The notes below the pieces were generated by a model. That model worked only from the letters and a program-made list of their open reading frames with translations. It made no database searches and was not told the origin of the DNA. 64,000 nt of DNA. Source: Dolomedes plantarius (lineage: Eukaryota > Arthropoda > Arachnida > Araneae > Dolomedidae). Below are positions 55,221 to 64,000 of the stretch, piece by piece. The stretch lies in NCBI GenBank assembly GCA_907164885.2, contig OU015501.1, forward strand, positions 25,305,591-25,369,590, written 5' to 3'. A program made the translations under genes and the position numbers. Each line of letters opens with the position of its first letter. Positions within the stretch are counted from its first letter, which is position 1.

Positions 55221-58199
55221 ATCCATAGAACCCCGTAGAACTGTGATCATTTTACAGAACTATAAATCTCTCTCTGTTGGATTAATCCAACAGTTTACAT
55301 TTTAGTAATAGAGAGCCTCTCCGATAGAGGCATACGCATTTGACTGTCAGAAAACATACTGTATTTCTATTAGAATCAACGCTAAATTTTGTAATCCCTA
55401 AAATAATTGAAGAGTTCAATCACCTTTTTTTCATTACTTTCTTTTAGCTAAGGATTTAATATTTCAAATGCTAGAACTCTGTACACGTGATCACTTGAGT
55501 TAACAATTTATTTATGGTAATAAGTATCTTGACCCTATTTCTTCCCCACGTTGTTACTCAATTTTTCTTCTTTATTCTAAACACAGCTACGGTTGGTTAG
55601 AAATTGAACCCGATGCTACTGATTTTTCTAAATAGTGAGCTGATAACAGCCATGCCAGTTTTCCTCACGATGAGCCACAAGTAATATTGCTAAGTTCTTC
55701 CTTATATTTTTTTCTGCAATTGCTTTAGATTGTCGGCTATTTGAAAAATTTATCGCTTATCCTCAAGTTCTGATCACCAAAACTATCTACAAATATGTTT
55801 ATAATAGGGAGATTCACAGATTTTTTAGTTCTTGATTCATTGTTTAGCTCCTTTAAGTCTAAATACATTGTAACGTCTTTTTTTTATATCACTTTGCGAT
55901 TTTTTCTCTTCAGTAGATGTTTCGGTTATGCTTGCTTTCGTTAACTCAATTGCCAAAGTTTTTTTGAGGGAACAGAGCTAGTTTTTTGCTGGACTAATCT
56001 AAATCATTACACTACTACGACTTGATAAAAAAAATTGTATAAATGTAGGACTCTGTTTTTCTGTATGAACCCCGAAACCTACAACCCTTTAGTATTTTAT
56101 CTCAACTATATTACTTAAAAAAAGTACGTGTTATTTAATCATTTACACTTTAACTCACCCAAAATTACAGTTGTATTTAACAACTCAAAAACCTAACAAT
56201 GAGTTTTGTCAAGTCATCGTTTTTATGATTGGCCGCGTATTTGTAGCTAGAATTTCTGAATTTTCACAAACAAGTATCTCCCACTATGAAAGCTACGTTC
56301 AGACTAATTCGACTTGAATGATGTATCACGCAATATAAGGTAATTTTTTGTTGTTGTTGAAAATGTTTGGATTAAGATGATTTTTTAAAATAATTCTGCC
56401 CTTTTCAGGAGTGTCATCGTTTATAATTACGTTTCATATAATTGCCTCGAGTCTTGGTTTAGCGAGAACAAACTTCGGCTGCAGAAATTACGTATTAGTT
56501 AGGAATCTGCCATTTTGAAGCTTAAATTAAAACATCTGAAAAGATTGGGAAGAAAATGCTCTTTTGGCAATAAATAGAATGTCGTTGTCAACTGTATCAC
56601 TCTCCTAGCAATCGTTAACAGATTTGAAGAACCACCACTCGCAGCCAAACGGATATATGTTTATCATGCATTGAATGGTCTTTTATATCAAGACTGAAAA
56701 TTCAGAATATAGCAAGCGTTTTCCTGGATCAACATGGTAACATTTGTTTTTGAAAATATTATTTTTCTTTTTGGAGACGATACATGGTCATTTCTTTTAG
56801 GAATTTTGAGTAAATTTTAGTCAAATGTCTATAATGTAACTTGAAGTAGTAGCAAACTAAACCGAATACGTCAAAATTGTCGACAATTTCTCCTAAGGGT
56901 ATTTTTGAGATTTAACAGACAGTGGCAAAGAGAAGTTTATAAAATAAGCATCGTTGGCTAAATTTAATCTCTCGTTAAATTTTAGCTGTTGGTTATTGTC
57001 TTTGACTTTCTGCTGATAGTTTTCAGTGCTAATTGTAAAATGTTAGATTTAACAGTAAAATGAATGTTTTAATTCCTACAGATAGGATAATCCGACGCTA
57101 TGCTTTAGTAGTTGTAGCGTATTAAATAATGGGGTGTAATAGAGATGTATATGAAGGGAGTATAATATATTTTGCTGTTAAAAAATACCCAATATTGGGG
57201 TATGATATTCTGAACAAAAACTGCGACACAAAACCTACAATAAAGAGAAACGATGCGTTAAGAATATCTCACCTATGATGAAAACAAGATTCAAGAGAGA
57301 TAAGAAATCCTCCTCCCTGTAATTGATGGGCCACGCCAGCTCATATCTATGAAAAAGGACATTAGGTACAGAACTCCGTACAATGGATATACAGAGAAGG
57401 ATACCGTCGCTATGATCAGTCATAACTGAAGCTCACAATAAGGCTCAATTAATTTGGACAAATGTGTATCGGGCGGGGTCCAATGATTCCTCCAAGACTT
57501 TCCCATAGTCCGAAGAATCAAGGTATTGTTTATATTTAAACGCTGAAAAGCACAGAGCTGGCAGTACATCCAATGGAACCTCCCATCCAAAGAGTTCTTG
57601 CGAAGAGCATTGAGTTTATATATTTTTGGGTTGTTTCAGTGGTTTAGATGGGTCTATTAATTTTGGTCTTTCTTTTCGAATCATTTAATATTGTTCGTTA
57701 ATTTCTGAATTCTCTTTCATTAATTTGTCGTTGTATTTTTCTTCCCTCCTCTCAAAGTTCCTCCTTCATTAGTCAGCTTCGTTAACGAGTGAATGTCTTG
57801 TGTGGGCTGGTGATCATACAACTCATCCCCTTGTTTCGTCTTCTAAGGGTATCACCTTTCATCTGTCCGATTCTACAGCCACCTCCTGTGAAGTTTGTTT
57901 GGTATTATCTACTGTCTCCCCTATTTATATAAAAGAATTTGTTCTTATCGCATTTGAGGATTATTTATTGATGCAATCACAATTACTCCTCCTCAGCCCG
58001 ACGGAAGCACTATTTAATTAATTAGAATCCTATGCCATCCTTTTATTCTTTTCTTACGGTTAAGTTAAAAGATATACCATTCCCTGCTCTTCTAATTAGC
58101 GTTCTTGTTTAGTGACGCTATACAATGAACCAGTTACTTACCGCTAGCCAACTTCATTTGAAATATTAAAGTTATTTCTTTCCTGAAACTCAGCACAAT

Positions 58200-58782
58200 T
58201 TTCCAATCGTAAACAAACTAATTATGAGGAAAAGAATTGTCCAGGGACTAACAAGAATCGGAAGTGTATGGCAGGATGATGACCGAGTTCCATGAGGCTA
58301 GGACATTTTGATTGTCCAAAAATACCCCCTCGTGATTAAATCCTATAAAAGACCCAGAGGAATCACCTTAAAGAAGGGACTACATCCTAGTATAAATAAT
58401 GTCCCATTACAGATTTTTTTTTAGAATGTTTGGAAATTGATGATAGTCATTTAAAACGACTATTTTAATCGCTTACAGAAAAAAACTAGCTTAAAGTCAT
58501 TCAGGATTCTCCCAATGTAAACAAACTAATTTATAAGGATAATAATTGTTCAGGGTTAAAAATATACCGGAGTGTATGAAGGGTGATGACCCGAGTCCCA
58601 TGAGGATAGGGCATTTTGATTGTCCAGTAAAATCGCTGAGGGATCACATTAAAGAAGGACTATATCCTCGTATAAATTATATCCCCTTATAGATTTTTTT
58701 TACAATGTTTAAAAATTGACGCTGGTCATTTAAAATGACTATTTTAATCTCTTACAGCAAGAACTAGCTCTGTAAGCATGAA
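58200..58782. repeat. tandem duplication, two units of ~290 bp
   Basis: The unit beginning CCAATCGTAAACAAACTAAT (58203) is repeated from CCCAATGTAAACAAACTAAT (58511). Shared blocks include GTCCCATGAGG, CATTTTGATTGTCCA, TCCTCGTATAAAT and AAATGACTATTTTAATC. The units differ by about one base in eight and several small gaps. Non-coding. Confidence 0.9.
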
Positions 58783-60296
58783 ACATAGAGCAAAAAAAAT
58801 TAAAGCTTCCGTACCTTACCTCGAGCACCCTTATGTATCCGTTCAACTCATATCTGGTATTCCCATTTCTAAATATGCCAAAACATGAAACATTAGATGA
58901 GTGCTACATTAACTACCGGAACAAAATACTAACGAGCGTCAATTTCTGGCAAATTGGGATGCAAGGAAAGATTCTAAACTCCCATATCGATGTTATCGTA
59001 AAAATGAATACTTTTATTCCAGACTAAATAAAAATGTGATATTTGCAAAATTTAAATCTTATAAGTAATAATAAGTCTTAAGGTACAATGTAGATGATTA
59101 ACTTTGATAAATGAAAGAAAAAAATAGCAAATGATTGTTACTTATAATTTTCTCCTGTCAAAAGGGCACGAAGTCAGAGAAATAGATTAACGAGGGTCTT
59201 AGCTATAACTCCTTATCTTTATCTAATGACAGCTGTATCACATATGACATATCCTTTAGAAATGAAAAAAGAAATTATAAACATTTTGTATCCCAACTTT
59301 GAAGAGTTAGAGCACTTTAAATTTGAATTACTGCTACACTTTTGGTCTTTTAAAAATAAAATATTGAAGTAATAAAATTGCTGTTGTATGATATAGTATA
59401 TTAGAAAAAAATCTAGAATAAAAACTTCTTTTAACACATATTTACGCTATATACTTTACAGAAAACATGTGAAAATAATTCGATTAAGAAAATACGTACA
59501 TTTAAAATCACGTACCATCACACAAAACTTTCTTCAATACATACTAAAATTTTTATAGCGAAAAATCTGTTTAAAATTTCATTAAAAAAATGTATGTAAT
59601 TTTCATCGAAATAGTAACAATAATGCGACATATTAGCTAAAAAGCTTTTACAGCTTGTTCATTGAATTATTACAACGGATAAACAAAAAAATATAGCAGT
59701 AAAATAATCCAAGTGTTAAAAAAATGTAAGATTTTAAGAATGAAATAGGATCAAAATATGTCTGGAAAGTATTTAAAATAAAACAGACATTCTTAACCAT
59801 TTCATTTATTTCACAAATATTTCGACAAATGAACAAGTATTCATACGAATGAAGGATTTTTTTTTAAGCGAAATTTTAGACGTGTGTTAAATAACACTCA
59901 TTTAATATGTGGTGTGATAAGCATTGCTAAAATGGCAGATATTTTAATTTAAGTACTGTGAAAAGGAACTATTTATACATTTTTGATATTATATTTTTTT
60001 CTGTCGCATCAGAATAGTATAAAAGGACTTATCGCGTAGCTATTTTGCAAAATGAAATACGCTATTTTTAATGCTAAAAAGAAATCAAAGCGAATAAAAT
60101 ACGATAAAATATTCTTGATTTTCAAACATTTGATGGAACTGGAATGCAAGTCCGTGTCTTCAAAGCTTGAGGCCGATATTACAGCAACTGAACAAGCCTG
60201 GAGTTGTGAGAACCTCTCCTCTTCTTTTAAACACCATTCCTCACATTTCACTTCTCCTTTTCTTAGCCAAAATACAAGCTGTCTGCATAACATATT
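58783..60296. other. anonymous AT-rich DNA
   Basis: No repeat or element end recognised. Overlapping open frames on both strands near 60009-60444 reach 94-130 residues but carry no family motif, and their 3' part lies in a SINE. Confidence 0.5.
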
Positions 60297-60495
60297 TGTT
60301 TATTTATTTATTAACCCTGATGAGGCTAACATTTTCTATCCTGTTGCCTCCTCACAGTTCGTCACTTGTAAAACGTCTTGTACTAACCAAAGATCTTTTA
60401 AAGATGGTCTGCAGAAACTGAGATTCGAACAAAGATCTCCATAAAACGAGGCCGGTATTCTAACAGTTGAAGAATCTCGGAATTTCTGAGGAATT
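60297..60495 (-). mobile_element. tRNA-Thr-like SINE with (AATA)n tail
   Basis: On the minus strand the head (from about 60495) reads GATTCTTCAACTGTTAGAATA then CCGGCCTCGT, which resembles a tRNA-Thr(CGT) D-arm and anticodon arm, followed by a B-box TTGTTCGAATCTC. The body ends in AATAAATAAATAAACAAA (seen inverted at 60297-60315), a short-repeat tail typical of some SINEs. I found no sure target duplication. It is diverged and old. Confidence 0.65.
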
Positions 60496-62211
60496 CTTAT
60501 TTTTCGAAAACCCTTTCTCTGTAACATAATAAATAAATTACATACATGGATAATAAAAAATTGGTTTCAGTTCGGATCCTGAAGTTTAAGGACGAAAATA
60601 ATTGAAACTTTAGAATTTTAGTTAGTCTCATAGTTTGAGGGGGATATTTTCTTGCTATTGTTTGTATAGTGTTCAACGGTTGAAATCTCCTAATGCACTA
60701 AAGGAATTTAGAAGGAAAGAATGTTCAGCGAAGGAGTTGAAGGTAATCAAGTTAGAATTATAATCCCTAAACCTTTGATATCAACAAACACACAAATTCT
60801 TAAAACCCCCCCCCCCCCCCCCCCCGACACACATACATGCAAAAATTATTTGGGCAACTTCTTCCGTACGAAAAAACGCAGATGTTCATCATATTAGAGA
60901 GCTTTACGGGTAATTCTTCATATAGACGATTCAAACATACATTTATGAAAAATTATTTTTATTTGTACCAAACTAGTTGTTTATCGCCTTCCACGAGTCT
61001 CCTATAAACGATATTTTTCCATTTTTGGGGACTTAAGCTTTGCATCATCGATTCTCGCTTTTTTTAAATTAGAAGGGATATCTATGAGAATATGTATACA
61101 TATATATCATGCACAAAAACATATAAACTGATACATGTGTCAAGTGAATCCGACTTGAATTTATTGTTATGAGTCTATCTTCTAATTACCGAAAAAAATG
61201 CTTCATCCGTCGTATAGGCCCTGCTATGCATCCTTAAGGCTTTTTCCTTTATACCACTCATGCATTTTCTCTTTTATATACGAGGTATTTAAAGCAATTT
61301 TTTTTCTAGAAATACTCAAAGTACCATTTTTCGATCGTAGATATTACAAGTTGGAGAAAGAGTAGTAAACAATGACTAAATTGCAACAACTTCAACTTTT
61401 TAAAATAAAGCATTAGAGGCAGTTTATTTGCTGGGTTACTAATTAGCTAGTTTCTATGGAAAGAACTCCAAAAAAAATTCTTGTTAGCGGTTATTTAGAG
61501 AAATAGGAGGTACAAGTATTTAAATGTTTAAGGTAATCAAATGAAATTAGCATTACAAAATGCATGTCGCTTTAATTATTTACAATACAGTTATCCATCA
61601 GACCAGTAATGGAGAAGTTTAGTTTTGCCATTAACTTAGAATCTGACTCAGAATCTTATGGCGTATGATAAACCCGGGATTTTTGCAGAAGGATTAACTT
61701 TTCTGCATATTTCCACTTTGCTCTTACAACAAATAGTTTTCTTTTGTGTTCGATATAAACTCATTTATTACAAAATTAAATTACCCACATACTAGAAGAA
61801 ATTTGTCGCAATTGAACGCACCTGTGAAAGATAAATTTCCATTTTAACTTAAATTTAATTTTAAAATAACTTATTTGACCTTTCTACAAGTGAACTTTAG
61901 TTTATATATATTAATCTCCCTATCCAGTTCGTATCTGTTTTGATTTTACAAACTTTGAACATGAAACGACAATGTTATTTAAAAAATCCATATCAGGCAG
62001 AATCTTAGATAACACTCTTCATGTAATAAACAAGATTAAAAGCTTAAAATTTAATTGCAAATTTAATAGTATCATTTCGAAGATATCCACATATATACAG
62101 TGCTACAAACCTAAGCAAAATTCCTAATCTACATTACTAAAAGTAAAAGAAAGCAAAAATGTACTTCCGAAGAATTTTAAATAATCCTATTTAACTAAGT
62201 CTCTTACAGTG
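60496..62211. other. anonymous AT-rich DNA with a poly-C tract
   Basis: It contains a run of 20 C at 60806-60825 and otherwise no gene, inverted repeat or element end that I can support. Confidence 0.5.
60806..60825. repeat. poly-C tract, 20 bases
   Basis: A homopolymer of C in AT-rich DNA. Its length may also reflect sequencing or assembly error. Confidence 0.95.
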
Positions 62212-62215
62212 AGGT

Positions 62216-62651
62216 TATAGAGATTCTACTGCTCACTTCTACCCAGACTTGGGTGTATATAATTTGAAGTGGCACTCTATTTGAATTTGAAGCAAACACA
62301 GTTTATACATGAAACAATGTTTATTGAATTCGTTGCACATATAATTGGCTTTTACAGCAATAAGCATGCGTACTACTTGTACGGAATGTATAAACACAGC
62401 TTTCAAGAACAATATATTTTTATACTCACGAACAGTAAGTCAAACCAGCAGTACTGCCATGTAAACTTCTGGCCCGCTAAGCACTAGCGCAGGATAACAC
62501 CTTTTCAACCTTAACAACCTCCTCTTTTCATTAATGACGCTGCGTGGTATTTATACTAAGCGCGTATGCCGAAATTAGCATATCTAAAGCAGCTTCTTTA
62601 ATTCACTCAAAAGTTCGATTCTAGTGAATCGAATCTTGTGTATACCTTACA
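62216..62651 (-). repeat. 3' LTR of the second gypsy element
   Basis: 436 bp, minus strand from TGTAAGGTATACACAAG (62651) to CTCTATA (62216). TATAAAT box at 62549-62555 and an AATAAA signal near 62325. Close match to the 52101-52542 LTR. Confidence 0.93.
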
Positions 62652-63193
62652 CTGGCCTCCCTCGAAAAAAAAAATTAGGTAACTGAGGTCTGAACGGCTT
62701 CAGTTAACTATTTGAAAACGCGTGCTGGTCTGACTTTTTACATAATGGGTGGCAAAGCCAAAAACCCTTCCACACGTTGTGTGGGGGAAAAACGCCACTA
62801 CCATTTTACAAAACTAACCCCGAAGGGTCCAGGTGACACCATCACACAGTGGATTTGCAGAGTTGCGGATACTGGGCTGGCCAACTGCGCCCTAAAAAAC
62901 TTATTTTAGTTAAAATTGTCAACACAATTGCACAGCATGACATTTCTTGACTGTTTGTATCTGCTCTCCCCCAATTTATAATGCACATGTGTCATGATTT
63001 GTGAAGTTAGTACATTAGTGGTTAATTGGTATATTGTGCAGTATGTATTTTTTTCTTAGTCACTTAATGTCCCCTTCAAAAATTTATAAAACAACAGTAT
63101 GCCGTATTTTTTTTCAGTGGCTCACCCCTTCCCCTCAAAATGTTTACACAGTATATACACTGGGGAATTTCAAACCAATTTGGTTCGGTTTTA
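62652..63193 (-). other. 3' untranslated region of the second gypsy element
   Basis: It matches 51614-52100 in opposite orientation. The plus-strand frame 62712-62909 has a mirror counterpart in the other copy (52039-51839, minus), so the same antisense peptide is open in both copies. That may be chance conservation between young copies. Confidence 0.8.
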
Positions 63194-64000
63194 TTAAAGG
63201 GTGGGAGTTAGAATAAGAAAGTTGATACAAGACTTGTTCCTCATGAATGCAGCAACTTCCTTGCACCAGTCTGTCCAATCCGTGGAACCTCTCTTGACGG
63301 TCGCAGTCCTAGTAAAGGGGTTCGTTGACCGTGTGGGCATCCTTCGTGCAACAGGTCGTTGGTCCTGAGGCACTGGTCTGGCTTGACGATGGACAGGAGG
63401 TCTCTTGGGAGGAGGATCTTGCTGGGCGGCAGAGATCTTTCGTTTCCTTTGCGTCTGCTTCCCCCGCTTGCGTGGATGTTCGAACGGCTGAGAGTCAGAC
63501 GCCGACGATGGAGAAGTCATGGGAGTCTTTCTTTTAACTCCTGACCGGGGTTCCTGTGCAGGAGTGGAGCTGCTTCCCTCATGCAGGTTATCACCGGAAT
63601 CGTGAGTAGGGGGAGGACGGTCTTCGTTGGTGACCCCCGAGGGTCCAGCATCTTGTGAACCTTGTGAACCTTGTTGCACTTGATTTGAAAACAGGGTATA
63701 GTCTGCACGGTTTATATACCTCTTAATCTGGTCTATATTTGCGGTAACTTGCTGTTGGCCTTCTTGTAAGGTAACCACTGGGCCTGCTACCTTTTTTATT
63801 TGGTACGGACCTTGAAATTTCGGGCAAAATTTCCCGACTATGCCTTTACTGGCGTTAGATAGTGAGTGGGTGGCTTTTAAAACCCATTGCCCAACTTCAA
63901 ATTTCTCCTCCCTACGATTTTTATCGTAGTATATCTTCTGTTGCTTCCGCATCTGGTCATTAACTTGCTTGACCTCGCGAAGCATCTCCTGAATATCAGC
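63194..64000 (-). CDS. pol: Ty3/gypsy integrase C-terminus and pol tail, partial
   Basis: The frame is open from the window edge (64000) to the stop at 63194, so the true start lies outside. The first 90 residues are the integrase C-terminal region: a basic helix QMRKQQKIYYDKNRREEKF, VGQWVL, then FCPKFQGPYQIKKV (the GPY/F module) and VVTLQ. Integrase joins retroelement DNA to the host genome, and the GPY/F region helps bind DNA and target. About 170 further residues, Pro/Ser/Gln-rich then basic (KRKISAAQQ, STNPFTRTA, ending INFLILTPTL), form an unusual extension. No chromodomain was seen. There is no stop inside, so this end of pol may still be functional; the rest cannot be judged. Confidence 0.88.
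   Translation of the reverse strand, partial: ADIQEMLREVKQVNDQMRKQQKIYYDKNRREEKFEVGQWVLKATHSLSNASKGIVGKFCPKFQGPYQIKKVAGPVVTLQEGQQQVTANIDQIKRYINRADYTLFSNQVQQGSQGSQDAGPSGVTNEDRPPPTHDSGDNLHEGSSSTPAQEPRSGVKRKTPMTSPSSASDSQPFEHPRKRGKQTQRKRKISAAQQDPPPKRPPVHRQARPVPQDQRPVARRMPTRSTNPFTRTATVKRGSTDWTDWCKEVAAFMRNKSCINFLILTPTL

Larger units (their letters stand above)
52684..58199. other. long anonymous stretch
   Basis: No host gene is recognisable. Three microsatellites are listed separately or below. Higher-complexity unique blocks occur at 53570-53800 and 57220-58020. A perfect A-box TGGCTCAGCGG lies at 54551-54561 and a B-box-like GGTTCAATTTC (minus, about 55600), but neither has a partner, so I call no tRNA or SINE. 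Open frames at 53806-53991 and 57235-57423 (minus) and 57800-58021 (plus) carry no known motif. Confidence 0.5.
62216..64000 (-). mobile_element. 3' part of a second Ty3/gypsy-type element, cut by the window edge
   Basis: In minus-strand order: the end of pol (64000-63194), a 3' untranslated region (63193-62652), the polypurine tract GAGGGAGG next to the LTR, and the 3' LTR (62651-62216), followed by AGGT (62212-62215 as plus strand), the expected half of a 4-bp duplication. It is the same family as 49002-52542 but with the integrase C-terminus intact. The 5' part lies outside the window. Confidence 0.92.

Noticed and set aside
55594..55670. B-box-like GGTTCAATTTC on the minus strand
   Set aside because: No convincing A-box or acceptor stem; chance or very old SINE.
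60009..60444. Overlapping 94- and 130-residue frames on opposite strands
   Set aside because: Neither has a known motif, the two overlap antisense, and the 3' part lies in a tRNA-like SINE.
62712..62909. Plus-strand frame in the gypsy 3' region, mirrored in the other copy
   Set aside because: Being open in both copies is expected for young, similar copies; it is antisense to the element and has no motif.

Overview
The window is nuclear DNA from a eukaryote. It is AT-rich and consists almost entirely of transposable elements, microsatellites and tandem repeats in a gene-poor stretch. The combination of Tc1/mariner, Tigger/pogo, DD41D, piggyBac-like, hAT, Harbinger and Helitron elements, tRNA-derived SINEs and a Ty3/gypsy LTR family points to an arthropod, and I infer a chelicerate such as a spider. 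The sequence does not prove the species. I found no intact host protein-coding gene, no intact rRNA or tRNA gene and no CRISPR array. Every coding region that can be recognised belongs to a transposon, and nearly all of them are broken.

Layout. 0-10 kb: an inverted-repeat MITE (223-464), an internally deleted Tc1/mariner element in a TA/TG microsatellite (988-1924), a tRNA-derived SINE with a 14-bp target duplication (3860-4088), a 1.17-kb piggyBac-like element at TTAA (4808-5978), a doubtful secretory exon near 6.2 kb, and a minus-strand solo LTR (9021-9523). 10-14.7 kb: anonymous AT-rich DNA. 14.7-25.2 kb: a dense cluster with a decayed Tigger/pogo element, a decayed mariner carrying a 32-bp perfect palindrome, a hAT MITE built round four 50-bp repeats, a solo LTR, a Harbinger-type MITE, a DD41D-type transposase pseudogene between direct repeats, and a long-TIR MITE. 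25-38 kb: three copies of a Helitron-like family, one split by a Tc1 element, and a 5 x 247-bp satellite. 38-48 kb: a tandem duplication, a TTAA-flanked MITE, a Tigger-type MITE, a solo LTR, a 1.7-kb element with GTTTACATG ends and a SINE. 48.4-52.7 kb: a fourth Helitron copy interrupted by a 3.5-kb gypsy-type element with two LTRs. 52.7-62 kb: mostly anonymous DNA with a 300-bp duplication and a tRNA-Thr-like SINE. 62.2-64 kb: the 3' end of a second gypsy copy on the minus strand, including the integrase C-terminus, cut by the window edge.

How the pieces relate. Five LTR insertions share TGTAAGG...CT(C/A)TAYA-type ends and each is flanked by a different 4-bp duplication (ACCA, CACA, GAGT, AATC, and AGGT on the one side visible). 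They are therefore independent insertions of one family. The copy at 63-64 kb retains the integrase end, whereas the 49-52.5 kb copy has lost almost all of pol. Nesting gives a relative order: the Helitron copies are older, and the Tc1 element (36373-37995) and the gypsy element (49002-52542) landed in them later. Several higher-complexity unique blocks (8.2-8.6, 23.3-23.9, 26.5-27.05, 34.9-35.4, 53.6-53.8, 57.2-58.0 kb) are the best places to look for host regulatory DNA. That idea is inference and needs comparison with related genomes.
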